NCBI GenBank assembly: GCA_005883295.1
Contig: VAWV01000258.1
Coordinates: 1-7,276 of the forward strand
Direction: 5' to 3'
DNA from: Actinomycetota bacterium
GTDB lineage: Bacteria; Actinomycetota; Thermoleophilia; Solirubrobacterales; Thermoleophilaceae
Length of the DNA: 7,276 nt
The position numbers and the translations under genes are program-made. Below are positions 1-5,412 of the stretch, one piece after another; positions within the stretch are counted from its first letter, which is position 1, and each line of letters opens with the position of its first letter. The notes beneath the pieces were generated by a model that was not told the DNA's origin, did not search any database, and worked only from the letters and a program-made list of their open reading frames with translations.

Positions 1-637
1 TCTTCGACCACCCGAACATCAGGTAGTTGACGCTGTTGTCCGAGGATTTCGTCGCGTACGCGAGGTAGTACCAGCGGCTGGTGGCGGGGTCCCACTGGAT
101 CTGCGGGTCGCCGGCTGCGTCCGTCCCCGGGGGAAGGCCGACGAAGCTCTCGATCGGCGTCTGCCCGCCGGACACGGGCGCGAGCGACCGGTCGTAGACA
201 GCGAGGTCGCCGTTCGTGAACTGGACGTAGTTGCTCGGCCCGATCGCTCCGGTGGTGTCCGAGGGCGTGGCGTAGCCAGGGGGGTTGCCGGTGGTGAACG
301 CGAAGCCCGACGCGTTCAGCCCCTGGAAGACCGTGCCCCTGAACCTGATGTGCGAGGCGCGGTGACGGGTGTGCTTCCGCGCGCGCCGGAAGCGGCGGAG
401 CTGCGCCCGCTTCGCTCGCAGCACCCGACCCGGGTGGGCGTAGCGGATCGGGGCCACGCGACGCCTCGCAGGCGACGCGCTCGCCGCGTGCAGCTCCGCA
501 ACCGGACGCGCCACGAGCGTCGCCGCCGGCGGCACGGCGTGAGGCGAGCCCACGGCTGTCGCGGCCGTGGCTGCTGCGGCCGCAGGCGCCACGGCAAGCA
601 CGAGCAGGGATCGGCGGGCGATTCGGGTGAGGGCCAT
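1..637 (-). CDS. Secreted protein with basic linker, N-terminal part (runs off left edge)
   Basis: An open frame reads leftward from an ATG at 637-635 to the window edge without a stop, giving 212 residues of an unfinished protein. Residues 1-34 look like a Sec signal peptide: a short basic start (RIARRS), then a Leu/Val/Ala-rich core. Residues about 58-100 are extraordinarily rich in Arg, His and Lys. From residue 101 a folded, Gly/Asp/aromatic-rich domain begins, with segments such as GAIGPSNYVQFTNGDLAVYD and GDPQIQWDPATSRWYYLAYA. That style recalls secreted beta-propeller (BNR/sialidase-like) proteins, in which a 'GPxxYVQ...N' strand precedes a 'DPxxxxDxxxxRW' strand; this is recognition by eye. 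No Shine-Dalgarno is visible before the ATG (the preceding bases are mostly C), and no in-frame alternative start lies just upstream. It is divergent from the riboswitch-rpf unit. The function is unknown; an extracellular or wall-associated role is inferred. Confidence 0.8.
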   Translation of the reverse strand, partial: MALTRIARRSLLVLAVAPAAAAATAATAVGSPHAVPPAATLVARPVAELHAASASPARRRVAPIRYAHPGRVLRAKRAQLRRFRRARKHTRHRASHIRFRGTVFQGLNASGFAFTTGNPPGYATPSDTTGAIGPSNYVQFTNGDLAVYDRSLAPVSGGQTPIESFVGLPPGTDAAGDPQIQWDPATSRWYYLAYATKSSDNSVNYLMFGWSK

Positions 638-685
638 GGGGGGAGGGCGGTTCTCGGGACGGTACGGCATCGCTGCGCTGTGCCG

Positions 686-691
686 CTTTAA
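686..691. promoter_or_regulatory. Weak AT-rich promoter candidate in the divergent intergenic region
   Basis: Between the leftward secreted gene (start 637) and the riboswitch (from about 761), the only AT-rich island is CTTTAA with its flanks. On the plus strand TTTAAC (687-692) matches a -10 box at 4 of 6 positions. On the minus strand GTTAAA could serve the leftward gene with a leader of about 40 bases. No convincing -35 box is seen for either direction. A small hairpin (CCGCT 703-707 with AGCGG 713-717) follows. Apart from this I see nothing else in 638-760. Confidence 0.2.
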
Positions 692-760
692 CACGCGTGA
701 GACCGCTTCAGGAGCGGCTTCGCCGCATCCCGCCGGGACATGTGCTTGACTTCCGGCCGC

Positions 761-912
761 AATCGGCCGAGTCCCCGCGCGCCTGCGCAGGGGAACGGGG
801 GAACCACTTGGGTCTGGAGGGAGCCGGGCCCGTGGGGCGAATCGCCGTCAGAGAGCGGCGTAGCGCGAGTTCTTTCCCGCGCGAGCCCGTCAGCTCACCC
901 CGTAGGCCTCGC
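761..912 (+). promoter_or_regulatory. ydaO/yuaA-class c-di-AMP riboswitch
   Basis: This leader carries the conserved blocks of the ydaO (c-di-AMP-binding) riboswitch in the right order. They are a 5' closing strand (GGCC 765-768, then GAGTCC), ACGGGGGAACCA (795-806), GGGGCGAATCGC (834-845), CTTTCC (872-877), and the 3' block GAGCCCGTCAGCTCACCCCG followed by TAGGCC (883-908). GGCC at 765-768 can pair with GGCC at 905-908 to close the domain. In Actinomycetota this class commonly precedes rpf-type cell-wall hydrolase genes, which is what follows here. The aptamer ends only about 12 bases before the ATG at 921, and I see no separate U-tracted terminator in that gap. Control through access to the ribosome site is therefore inferred, with c-di-AMP expected to lower expression as is usual for the class. 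Confidence 0.93.
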
Positions 913-920
913 GAAAGAAG

Positions 921-1334
921 ATGGGGCAGATCCGACATCGATCAATCGCCTTGCTGGCCGGCGTGTGCGTGCTCGCGCCCGCTCCTGCAGGCGCTCTCGC
1001 GACCGACGGCTCGACGGGCGGATCGTCGGCTCCGAGCGGTCCCAAGAGCAAGGAGTCGCGGCACAAGCACAAGCGGGTCAAGCTGCCGAAGGTGATGAAG
1101 AAGATCGCCATCTGCGAGTCCGGCGACAACCCGCGCGCGGTCTCGCCGTCCGGCAAGTACCGCGGCAAGTGGCAGTTCAGCATGGAGACCTGGCGCTCGC
1201 TGGGCGGGAAGGGCGATCCCGCCAAGGCGTCCGAGTACAGGCAGGACACCCTGGCGATGAAGCTCTACCGCGAGGAGGGCACCAAGCCCTGGCCGGAGTG
1301 CGCTCGCCGGGTCCGAAACGGCGAGTTCGGCTAG
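921..1334 (+). CDS. Small secreted Rpf-like (resuscitation-promoting-factor) transglycosylase
   Basis: The 137-residue product has a Sec signal peptide (basic start GQIRHRS, hydrophobic core, probable cleavage after the ALA at residue 27). A charged Ser/Lys/His linker covers about 28-58, and a single transglycosylase-like domain runs from about 60 to the end. The domain shows IAICESGDNP with the likely catalytic Glu66, a YRGKWQFSMETW core, and a C-terminal WPEC. Cys65 and Cys127 sit where Rpf domains have their conserved disulfide pair. Such enzymes cleave peptidoglycan glycan strands during growth, division or exit from dormancy. The domain is minimal, with no LysM, G5 or SH3 module, so this is a short Rpf form acting as a secreted enzyme. 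The ATG is preceded by AAAGAAG almost directly, a weak ribosome site. The c-di-AMP riboswitch just upstream is its likely regulator. Family assignment is strong; which Rpf paralogue is unknown. Confidence 0.9.
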   Translation: MGQIRHRSIALLAGVCVLAPAPAGALATDGSTGGSSAPSGPKSKESRHKHKRVKLPKVMKKIAICESGDNPRAVSPSGKYRGKWQFSMETWRSLGGKGDPAKASEYRQDTLAMKLYREEGTKPWPECARRVRNGEFG

Positions 1335-1372
1335 AGACGACCGCTGAGCGCCTGCCACCCGCGACGGTGACG

Positions 1373-1378
1373 TAGGCT
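1373..1378 (+). promoter_or_regulatory. Candidate -10 element (TANNNT) of a leaderless transcript
   Basis: TAGGCT fits the TANNNT form common in actinobacterial -10 boxes and ends 9 bases before the GTG at 1388. Transcription would therefore begin at or within a few bases of the start codon. No Shine-Dalgarno precedes that GTG, which agrees with a leaderless message. No good -35 box is seen around 1350-1355. Confidence 0.35.
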
Positions 1379-1387
1379 TGTCGCGCC

Positions 1388-1732
1388 GTGGGGGTTGGCT
1401 TCGAAGCCGAGGTGGACGCGGGAGTCGTCCGGATCGCGCTCAGCGGTGATCTCGACGTCTCGACCGCGCCGTCCGTCGAGGAGCGGCTGGTGGAGCTGGA
1501 GGACGGCGGCGCCGAACGCGTGATCCTCGACCTGCGCGGCCTGGGCTTCATCGACTCCACCGGGCTCTCGCTCCTGATCAACGCCGACCGCCGCGCGCGT
1601 CGCGCCGGCAGGAGGGTGACGATCGTGTCCGGGACCGGCGCGCCGCGCCGCATCCTCGAGACCACCGGCCTCAAGGGGCGCCTCGACATCGTGGAGGACG
1701 AGCCGTCCTCCGCCGACGCTGCGGAGGGATGA
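1388..1732 (+). CDS. STAS-domain protein, anti-sigma factor antagonist type (SpoIIAA/RsbV-like)
   Basis: The product is 114 residues, essentially one STAS domain. The N-terminal strand ends in IALSGDLDVSTAPSVEERL (about 16-34). The diagnostic core is VILDLRGLGFIDSTGLSLLI (45-64), and an acidic tail (DEPSSADAAEG) ends the protein. Ser57 in DSTG occupies the position of the phosphorylated serine of SpoIIAA/RsbV. In that family the unphosphorylated protein binds an anti-sigma kinase and frees the sigma factor. That a partner kinase exists is inference, as none is in the window. The start is GTG with no Shine-Dalgarno, so it may be leaderless. The stop overlaps the ribosome site of the next gene (GGAGGG at 1723-1728), one base separates stop and next ATG, and the two are very likely co-translated. 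Confidence 0.88.
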   Translation: MGVGFEAEVDAGVVRIALSGDLDVSTAPSVEERLVELEDGGAERVILDLRGLGFIDSTGLSLLINADRRARRAGRRVTIVSGTGAPRRILETTGLKGRLDIVEDEPSSADAAEG

Positions 1733-1733
1733 G

Positions 1734-3080
1734 ATGAGCGAGGCGGACGTCGCGGTCGTCGGGGCCGGGCTCGCGGGGCTGGTGGCCGCGCGTGAGCTGC
1801 GCGCGGCCGGCGCATCGGTGGCGGTCCTGGAGGCGCGCGACCGGGTGGGCGGGCGCACCCTCAACGAGCCGCTCGGGGACGGCCAGGTGGTGGAGGTCGG
1901 CGGCCAGTGGCTGGGGCCCACGCAGGACCGGATTGCCGCCCTCGCCCGTGAGGTGGGCGTCGACACCTTCTCCACCCACGTCACGGGCGCGCGGCTGATC
2001 GAGTTCGACGGCCGTCTGCGTCGCTACACGGGCCGCATCCCGCGGATCGGACCGGCCGTGTTGGCCGACGTCCAGCAGGCGATGCTGAAGCTCGATCGCC
2101 TGGCCAGGCGGGTGCCGCTCGACGCGCCCTGGGAGGCTCCGCGCGCCGAGCACCTCGACTCGCAGACCCTCTGGTCGTGGATGCGGCGGAACGTCTACAC
2201 GCGCGGCGGGCGGGCGCTGCTGGAGCTCGCCACCGAGGCGGTGTGGGCGGCGGAGCCGGCGGAGATCTCGTTGCTCCACATCCTCTTCTACATCCACTCG
2301 GCCGGCCGCTTCGAGGTCCTCCTGGAGACCGAGGGCGGGGCCCAGCAGGACCGCTTCGTGGGCGGTTCACAGCTCGTCTCGCTCAGGATGGCCGAGGAGC
2401 TGGGCGACGCCGTCGAGCTGTCCGCGCCGGTCAGGCGCATCGAGCACTCCTCCGATGGCGTGCTCGTGGTCGCCGACGGGGGTGAGATACGCGCGCGGCG
2501 CGCGATCGTGGCTATCCCGCCGCCGCTGTGCGGGCGCATCGCCTACGACCCGCCGCTGCCCGGCTATCGCGACCAGCTGACCCAGCGGATGCCGCAGGGC
2601 TCGGTGATCAAGTGCATGGCCGTGTACGACGCGCCCTTCTGGCGCGACGAGGGACTGTCGGGTGAGGCCACGAGCGACGCCGGCCCCGCGAAGCTGACCT
2701 TCGACAACACGCCGCCGAGCGGGTCCCCTGGCGTGCTGGTCGGGTTCCTGGAGGGCGCCCGCGCCCGCCAGTACGGGCGCTTCACCCCCGCGCAGCGCCG
2801 GGAGGCGGTGCTCAAGGGGTTCGCACGGCTGTTCGGTGACCGCGCCGGCCGGCCGGACCGCTTCATCGAGCGCGCCTGGGCGGACGAGGAATGGAGCCGA
2901 GGTTGCTACGGCTGTTACATGCCGCCCGGAGGCTGGACCCAGTTCGGGCAGGCCCTACGAACGCCGATCGGCCCCATCCACGTCTGGAGCGGGTACATGG
3001 ACGGCGCCGTGCAGTCCGGTCAGCGCGCCGCATCCGAGGTGCTGAGCGCGCTCGGCAGCGCCGTCGTGCCCACCGGTTGA
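1734..3080 (+). CDS. Flavin-containing monoamine oxidase family protein lacking the C-terminal GTE segment
   Basis: The 448-residue protein belongs to the MAO/putrescine-oxidase-like flavin amine oxidases, which oxidise amines to imines or aldehydes with release of H2O2. The N-terminal FAD site is intact: VVGAGLAGL (Gly10, 12, 15), Glu33 for the ribose, GGRT at 39-42, then GGQWLGPTQDR. GSVIKC puts Lys293 at the conserved active-site lysine. SRGCYGCYMPPG places Cys391 at the covalent-FAD cysteine of human MAO, with Tyr392 and Tyr421 (WSGY) as the aromatic pair. The oddity lies at 415-418: relatives read roughly 'IHWAGTETATVWNGYMDGAV', but this protein reads IHVWSGYMDGAV, about 8 residues short and without the GTE motif that contacts FAD. 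The frame stays open on both sides. The start has a good ribosome site (GGAGGG, 5-base spacing). Family certain; substrate unknown; full activity doubtful. Confidence 0.9.
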   Translation: MSEADVAVVGAGLAGLVAARELRAAGASVAVLEARDRVGGRTLNEPLGDGQVVEVGGQWLGPTQDRIAALAREVGVDTFSTHVTGARLIEFDGRLRRYTGRIPRIGPAVLADVQQAMLKLDRLARRVPLDAPWEAPRAEHLDSQTLWSWMRRNVYTRGGRALLELATEAVWAAEPAEISLLHILFYIHSAGRFEVLLETEGGAQQDRFVGGSQLVSLRMAEELGDAVELSAPVRRIEHSSDGVLVVADGGEIRARRAIVAIPPPLCGRIAYDPPLPGYRDQLTQRMPQGSVIKCMAVYDAPFWRDEGLSGEATSDAGPAKLTFDNTPPSGSPGVLVGFLEGARARQYGRFTPAQRREAVLKGFARLFGDRAGRPDRFIERAWADEEWSRGCYGCYMPPGGWTQFGQALRTPIGPIHVWSGYMDGAVQSGQRAASEVLSALGSAVVPTG

Positions 3081-3087
3081 CGCAGGC

Positions 3088-3113
3088 GTTTGGCGCCCCA
3101 CTGGGCCCGGTAC
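3088..3113 (+). promoter_or_regulatory. Candidate sigma-B/sigma-F-type stress promoter
   Basis: GTTTGG (3088-3093), a 14-base spacer and CGGTAC (3108-3113) resemble the GTTT...GGGTA(T/C) promoters read by general-stress sigma factors of Bacillus and Actinomycetota. The implied start near 3120 gives a leader of about 27 bases carrying a strong AAGGAGG ribosome site (3134-3140). The downstream gene is of general-stress type, which fits. Match judged by eye. Confidence 0.5.
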
Positions 3114-3147
3114 CTACTGCCTGAGAGATCCTGAAGGAGGCGTTGGA

Positions 3148-3726
3148 ATGGGCAAGCTCGACGGCAAGCGAATCGCCTTCCTGGCCACCGACGGCGTGGA
3201 GCAGGTGGAGTTGACCGAGCCGCGCAAGGCCGTCGAGCAGGAGGGCGCCGAAACGGAGCTCATCTCCCTCGAGCAGGGTCAGATCCAGGGCTTCGAGCAT
3301 CTCGACAAGGGCGACAGATTCGACGTCGACAGGGCGGTGAAGGACGCGGACCCGTCCGACTACGACGGCCTGGTGCTCCCGGGCGGCGTGGCGAACCCCG
3401 ACTTCCTGCGTACCGACGAGGATGCGGTCGAGTTCGTGCGCGCCTTCTTCGAGGCGGGCACCCCCGTAGGGGCGATCTGCCACGGGCCGTGGACGCTGGT
3501 CGAGGCCGATGTGGTTCGCGAACTGACGCTCACCTCGTGGCCGAGCCTGAAGACGGACATCAGGAACGCGGGCGGCAACTGGGTGGACGAGGAGGTCGTG
3601 GTGGACAAGGGCCTCACGACGAGCCGCAAGCCCGACGACATTCCCGCGTTCAACGACAAGATCGTGGAGGAGTTCTGCGAAGGACGACACGAGCAGCTGG
3701 CGGCTGCGACATCTGAGGCTTCATAG
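3148..3726 (+). CDS. DJ-1/PfpI family protein (general stress protein 18/YfkM-like)
   Basis: The 192-residue product is a single DJ-1/PfpI domain of near-usual length with a short extra tail. The N-terminal strand KRIAFLATDGVEQVEL holds Glu18, the acid that pairs with the nucleophile. The LVLPGGVANPDFLR loop comes next, and the nucleophile elbow GAICHGPW gives Cys111 and His112. The remainder (LTSWPSLKTDIRNAGGNWVD, then TSRKPDDIPAFN) is highly typical of the PfpI/YfkM branch. Members have been assigned peptidase, chaperone or glyoxalase/deglycase roles, and the exact reaction here cannot be read from sequence. It is cytosolic with no signal peptide. The start is fixed by AAGGAGG 7 bases upstream. 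It lies behind a stress-like promoter and ends 3 bases before the probable start of the dehydrogenase gene, so the two form an operon. Confidence 0.92.
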   Translation: MGKLDGKRIAFLATDGVEQVELTEPRKAVEQEGAETELISLEQGQIQGFEHLDKGDRFDVDRAVKDADPSDYDGLVLPGGVANPDFLRTDEDAVEFVRAFFEAGTPVGAICHGPWTLVEADVVRELTLTSWPSLKTDIRNAGGNWVDEEVVVDKGLTTSRKPDDIPAFNDKIVEEFCEGRHEQLAAATSEAS

Positions 3727-3729
3727 CTC

Positions 3730-4683
3730 CTGGCGCGCTGCTACGTCACCTGCGAGATCCCCGGTGACGCGCTGGCGCGCCTGCGAGGTGAGCACGACGT
3801 GGAGGTTTGGCCGGGGAGGCTGCCCCCCGCTCCGGTCGACCTCCACGCCGCATGTCGGGATGCCGACGGCCTGCTCTGCCTTCTGACCGACCGCGTGGAC
3901 GCTGCGCTGCTCGAGGCCGCACCGCGACTGCGTGCCGTCTCGGTGTTCGCAGTGGGGGTCGACAATGTGGACCTCGCCGCCGCGACCGCACGCGGGATTC
4001 AGGTCGGGCACACGCCCGGAGTCCTGACCGAGACGACCGCCGATCTCGCATTCGGCCTCCTGCTGACCACCGCCAGGCGCATCGGCGAGAGCGAGCGCGA
4101 CGTGCGCTCGGGCCGCTGGCCGGCGTGGTCCCCGGGCGCCTACCTCGGGGAGGAGGTCCACGGGGCAACGCTCGGGATCGTGGGGCTCGGCCGGATCGGG
4201 AGCGCCGTGGCACGGCGGGCGGCCGGGTTCGGGATGGAGGTGATCCACACGAACCGCTCAGGCGGGCTGCCGCTCGAGCAGCTGCTCGAGCGCTCCGACT
4301 TCGTCTCGCTGCACGTGCCGCTCACCGCGGAGACCCGGGGGTTGATCGGCGAGGCCGAGCTCGGGCGCATGAAGCCGACCGCCGTGCTCGTGAACACGGC
4401 GCGCGGCGAGCTGGTGGACACCGACGCGCTCGTGGCGGCGCTGCGCCACGGCCCCATCGCCGCGGCGGGACTCGACGTGACGGACCCCGAGCCTCTCCCA
4501 CCGGATCATCCGCTGCTCGCGGCCGACAACGTGGTGATCACGCCCCACATCGGATCCGCCTCCCGCCGGACGCGCGAGCTGATGGCCGACATGGCCGTGG
4601 ACAACCTGCTCGCGGCGCTGCGGGGCGAGCGGATGCCCCACCTGGCGAACCCCGAGGTGGCGGATCGGCTCACCGGGAACTGA
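3730..4683 (+). CDS. D-isomer-specific 2-hydroxyacid dehydrogenase (glyoxylate/hydroxypyruvate reductase type), probable CTG start
   Basis: From CTG 3730 the product is 317 residues, the normal length for glyoxylate reductase/D-glycerate dehydrogenase. It reads [M]ARCYVTCEIPGDALARL, a typical first strand and helix for that group. The first conventional start in this frame is GTG at 3799, which would delete these 23 residues. An in-frame TAG (the stop of the preceding gene) lies at 3724-3726, so the start must be 3727 or later; GAGG at 3715-3718 is a modest ribosome site. The Rossmann motif is GLGRIG (152-157). Catalytic residues are Arg225 (NTARGELVD), Glu254 (DPEPLPPDHPL) and His273 (TPHIGSAS). 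The enzyme reduces a 2-oxoacid with NAD(P)H in the cytosol; glyoxylate or hydroxypyruvate is the likely substrate, by resemblance. Pairing with a DJ-1/PfpI protein hints at handling of reactive carbonyls (inference). Confidence 0.9.
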   Translation: MARCYVTCEIPGDALARLRGEHDVEVWPGRLPPAPVDLHAACRDADGLLCLLTDRVDAALLEAAPRLRAVSVFAVGVDNVDLAAATARGIQVGHTPGVLTETTADLAFGLLLTTARRIGESERDVRSGRWPAWSPGAYLGEEVHGATLGIVGLGRIGSAVARRAAGFGMEVIHTNRSGGLPLEQLLERSDFVSLHVPLTAETRGLIGEAELGRMKPTAVLVNTARGELVDTDALVAALRHGPIAAAGLDVTDPEPLPPDHPLLAADNVVITPHIGSASRRTRELMADMAVDNLLAALRGERMPHLANPEVADRLTGN

Positions 4684-4713
4684 GGACTAAAAATCCCCTA
4701 TTCGTGGTATGTA
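4683..4713 (+). promoter_or_regulatory. Candidate promoter for the surface-protein operon leader
   Basis: TATGTA (4708-4713), preceded by TGG, is the best -10-like box between the dehydrogenase gene and 4912. AGGACT at 4683-4688 shares only the GAC core with a -35 box and is spaced a long 19 bases. A start near 4720 would place the whole structured leader in the transcript. The call rests mainly on this being an AT-rich patch in otherwise GC-rich DNA. Confidence 0.35.
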
Positions 4714-4742
4714 GCGTCGCGTCCAGGAGCCGAAAACGAGAG

Positions 4743-4877
4743 TGGAGCGCTTCGTCCAGCCTCCAGGGGTCAGCAGCACCCAGAGCCGTCGCCCTGCGGG
4801 GGGCGACGGCTCAACTTTTCTTGGGAGTCTCAAGAATCGGGCCGCGGGGCCGATGAAAGTCAGGCTGCTGACCCTGG
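4743..4877 (+). ncRNA. Candidate structured leader RNA (four-way junction) of unrecognised class
   Basis: Complementary segments nest into a four-way junction. P1 is CCAG-bulged G-GGTCAGCAGC (4763-4777) with GCTGCTGACC-CTGG (4864-4877), 14 pairs. P2 is the perfect 12-pair hairpin at 4783-4812. P3 is TTCTTG/CAAGAA (4818-4823/4831-4836) with a 7-base loop. P4 is ATCGG(g)CC/GGCCGAT (4836-4854) with a GCGG loop. Linkers are ACCCA, AACTT and GAAAGTCAG. A small hairpin (TGGA-g-CG/CG-TCCA, 4743-4758) precedes P1. I found no conserved blocks of c-di-GMP (GEMM), cobalamin, SAM, TPP, glycine or ydaO riboswitches. It may be a cis-regulator of the secreted-protein operon. The simpler alternative is a terminator for the upstream operon with fortuitous flanking pairing. 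Confidence 0.45.
4783..4822 (+). terminator. Rho-independent terminator hairpin
   Basis: GAGCCGTCGCCC (4783-4794) and GGGCGACGGCTC (4801-4812) form a perfect 12-bp stem with loop TGCGGG, followed by AACTTTTCTT. It lies about 100 bases after the dehydrogenase stop and 90 bases before the next ATG. It could end the upstream operon or attenuate the leader of the downstream one. The U-tract also forms one arm of hairpin P3 in the candidate leader fold. Confidence 0.85.
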
Positions 4878-4880
4878 ACG

Positions 4881-4907
4881 CGGGCCCTGGACAGGCCCGG
4901 ATGGAGG
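4881..4907 (+). promoter_or_regulatory. Hairpin next to the ribosome site of the surface-protein operon
   Basis: CGGGCC (4881-4886) pairs with GGCCCG (4894-4899) around the loop CTGGACA. Three bases later comes the ribosome site GGAGG (4903-4907), 4 bases before the ATG at 4912. The site itself is complementary to GCCTCCA at 4759-4765 in the leader (TGGAGGC at 4902-4908), so it could be masked in an alternative fold. Confidence 0.4.
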
Positions 4908-4911
4908 CCCC

Positions 4912-5394
4912 ATGCGCAGGTTGGTGAACAAGAAGGTCGCCGTGCTCACGATCCTCGCGGGCTTCGCGCTCGTGGGGCTCGTATACGCGGCCTGGACCAC
5001 CAACGGGACCGGCAACGCCTACTCGAAGGCGGGGACCGCCCAGACTCTGAGCACGGTCGACGTCTCGGCCAGCACCACGGCGACGCTCTATCCGGGCGTC
5101 TCGGGCGACGTCCTGGTCAAGATCGACAACCCGAACCCGTATGCGGTCACCGTCACCGCGGTCACGGGCAACGGCACGATCACCGCCGACGCCGGCCACT
5201 CCGGGTGCACGACCACCGGCGTGACGTTCACGAACCAGAGCAGCCTCTCGCTCAGCGTCCCCGCGAAGAGCGGCGGTGTCGACGGCGTGCTCCAGACGAC
5301 GCTCACCGGCGCGGCGAGCATGTCGAACGCCTCGCTGAACGCGTGCCAGGGTGCCACGTTCACGATTCCGGTGACGCTCACCGGCACCAGCTGA
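4912..5394 (+). CDS. Exported beta-sandwich protein with SipW/TasA-like signal region
   Basis: The 160-residue product starts with a basic segment (RRLVNKK) and a hydrophobic core (VAVLTILAGFALVGLV). A likely cleavage at VYA-AW is followed by TTNGTGNAY, a layout like the SipW-dependent signals of TasA-type fibre and camelysin-like proteins. The mature part (about 120 residues) is Thr/Ser/Gly/Val-rich and looks all-beta: TLYPGVSGDVLVKIDNPNPY, then VTAVTGNGTITA. Near the end are GCTTTGVTF and ACQGATFTIPVTL, with Cys99 and Cys145 as a probable disulfide. No LPXTG motif or C-terminal membrane segment exists, so it is released or assembled rather than sortase-anchored. The ATG follows GGAGG by 4 bases. 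The next gene begins 18 bases after its stop. Surface fibre or matrix subunit is inferred from the signal style; no signal peptidase gene is in the window. Confidence 0.75.
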   Translation: MRRLVNKKVAVLTILAGFALVGLVYAAWTTNGTGNAYSKAGTAQTLSTVDVSASTTATLYPGVSGDVLVKIDNPNPYAVTVTAVTGNGTITADAGHSGCTTTGVTFTNQSSLSLSVPAKSGGVDGVLQTTLTGAASMSNASLNACQGATFTIPVTLTGTS

Positions 5395-5412
5395 TCGACG
5401 CGCGCTGAGGCC

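Noticed and set aside
350..691. Plus-strand open frame of 113 codons near the left end
   Set aside because: It is opposite the N-terminal half of the leftward secreted protein and is Arg-rich without motifs. The minus-strand frame has a signal peptide and a structured domain.
746..751. TTGACT as a -35 box for the riboswitch-rpf transcript
   Set aside because: A -10 box 17 bases on would fall at about 769-774 (GAGTCC), which is not AT-rich and lies inside the riboswitch's 5' closing strand, so the RNA would lack part of its aptamer.
2863..3690. 275-codon minus-strand open frame spanning the amine oxidase and PfpI genes
   Set aside because: It crosses two well-supported plus-strand genes and an intergenic promoter region, with no recognisable domain.
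4684..4911. c-di-GMP (GEMM-I) or cobalamin riboswitch in the surface-operon leader
   Set aside because: The GGGCAAACC/GGACGCAAAGCC blocks of GEMM-I and the B12-box blocks of cobalamin riboswitches are absent. Only loose resemblances such as GAAAGTC were found.
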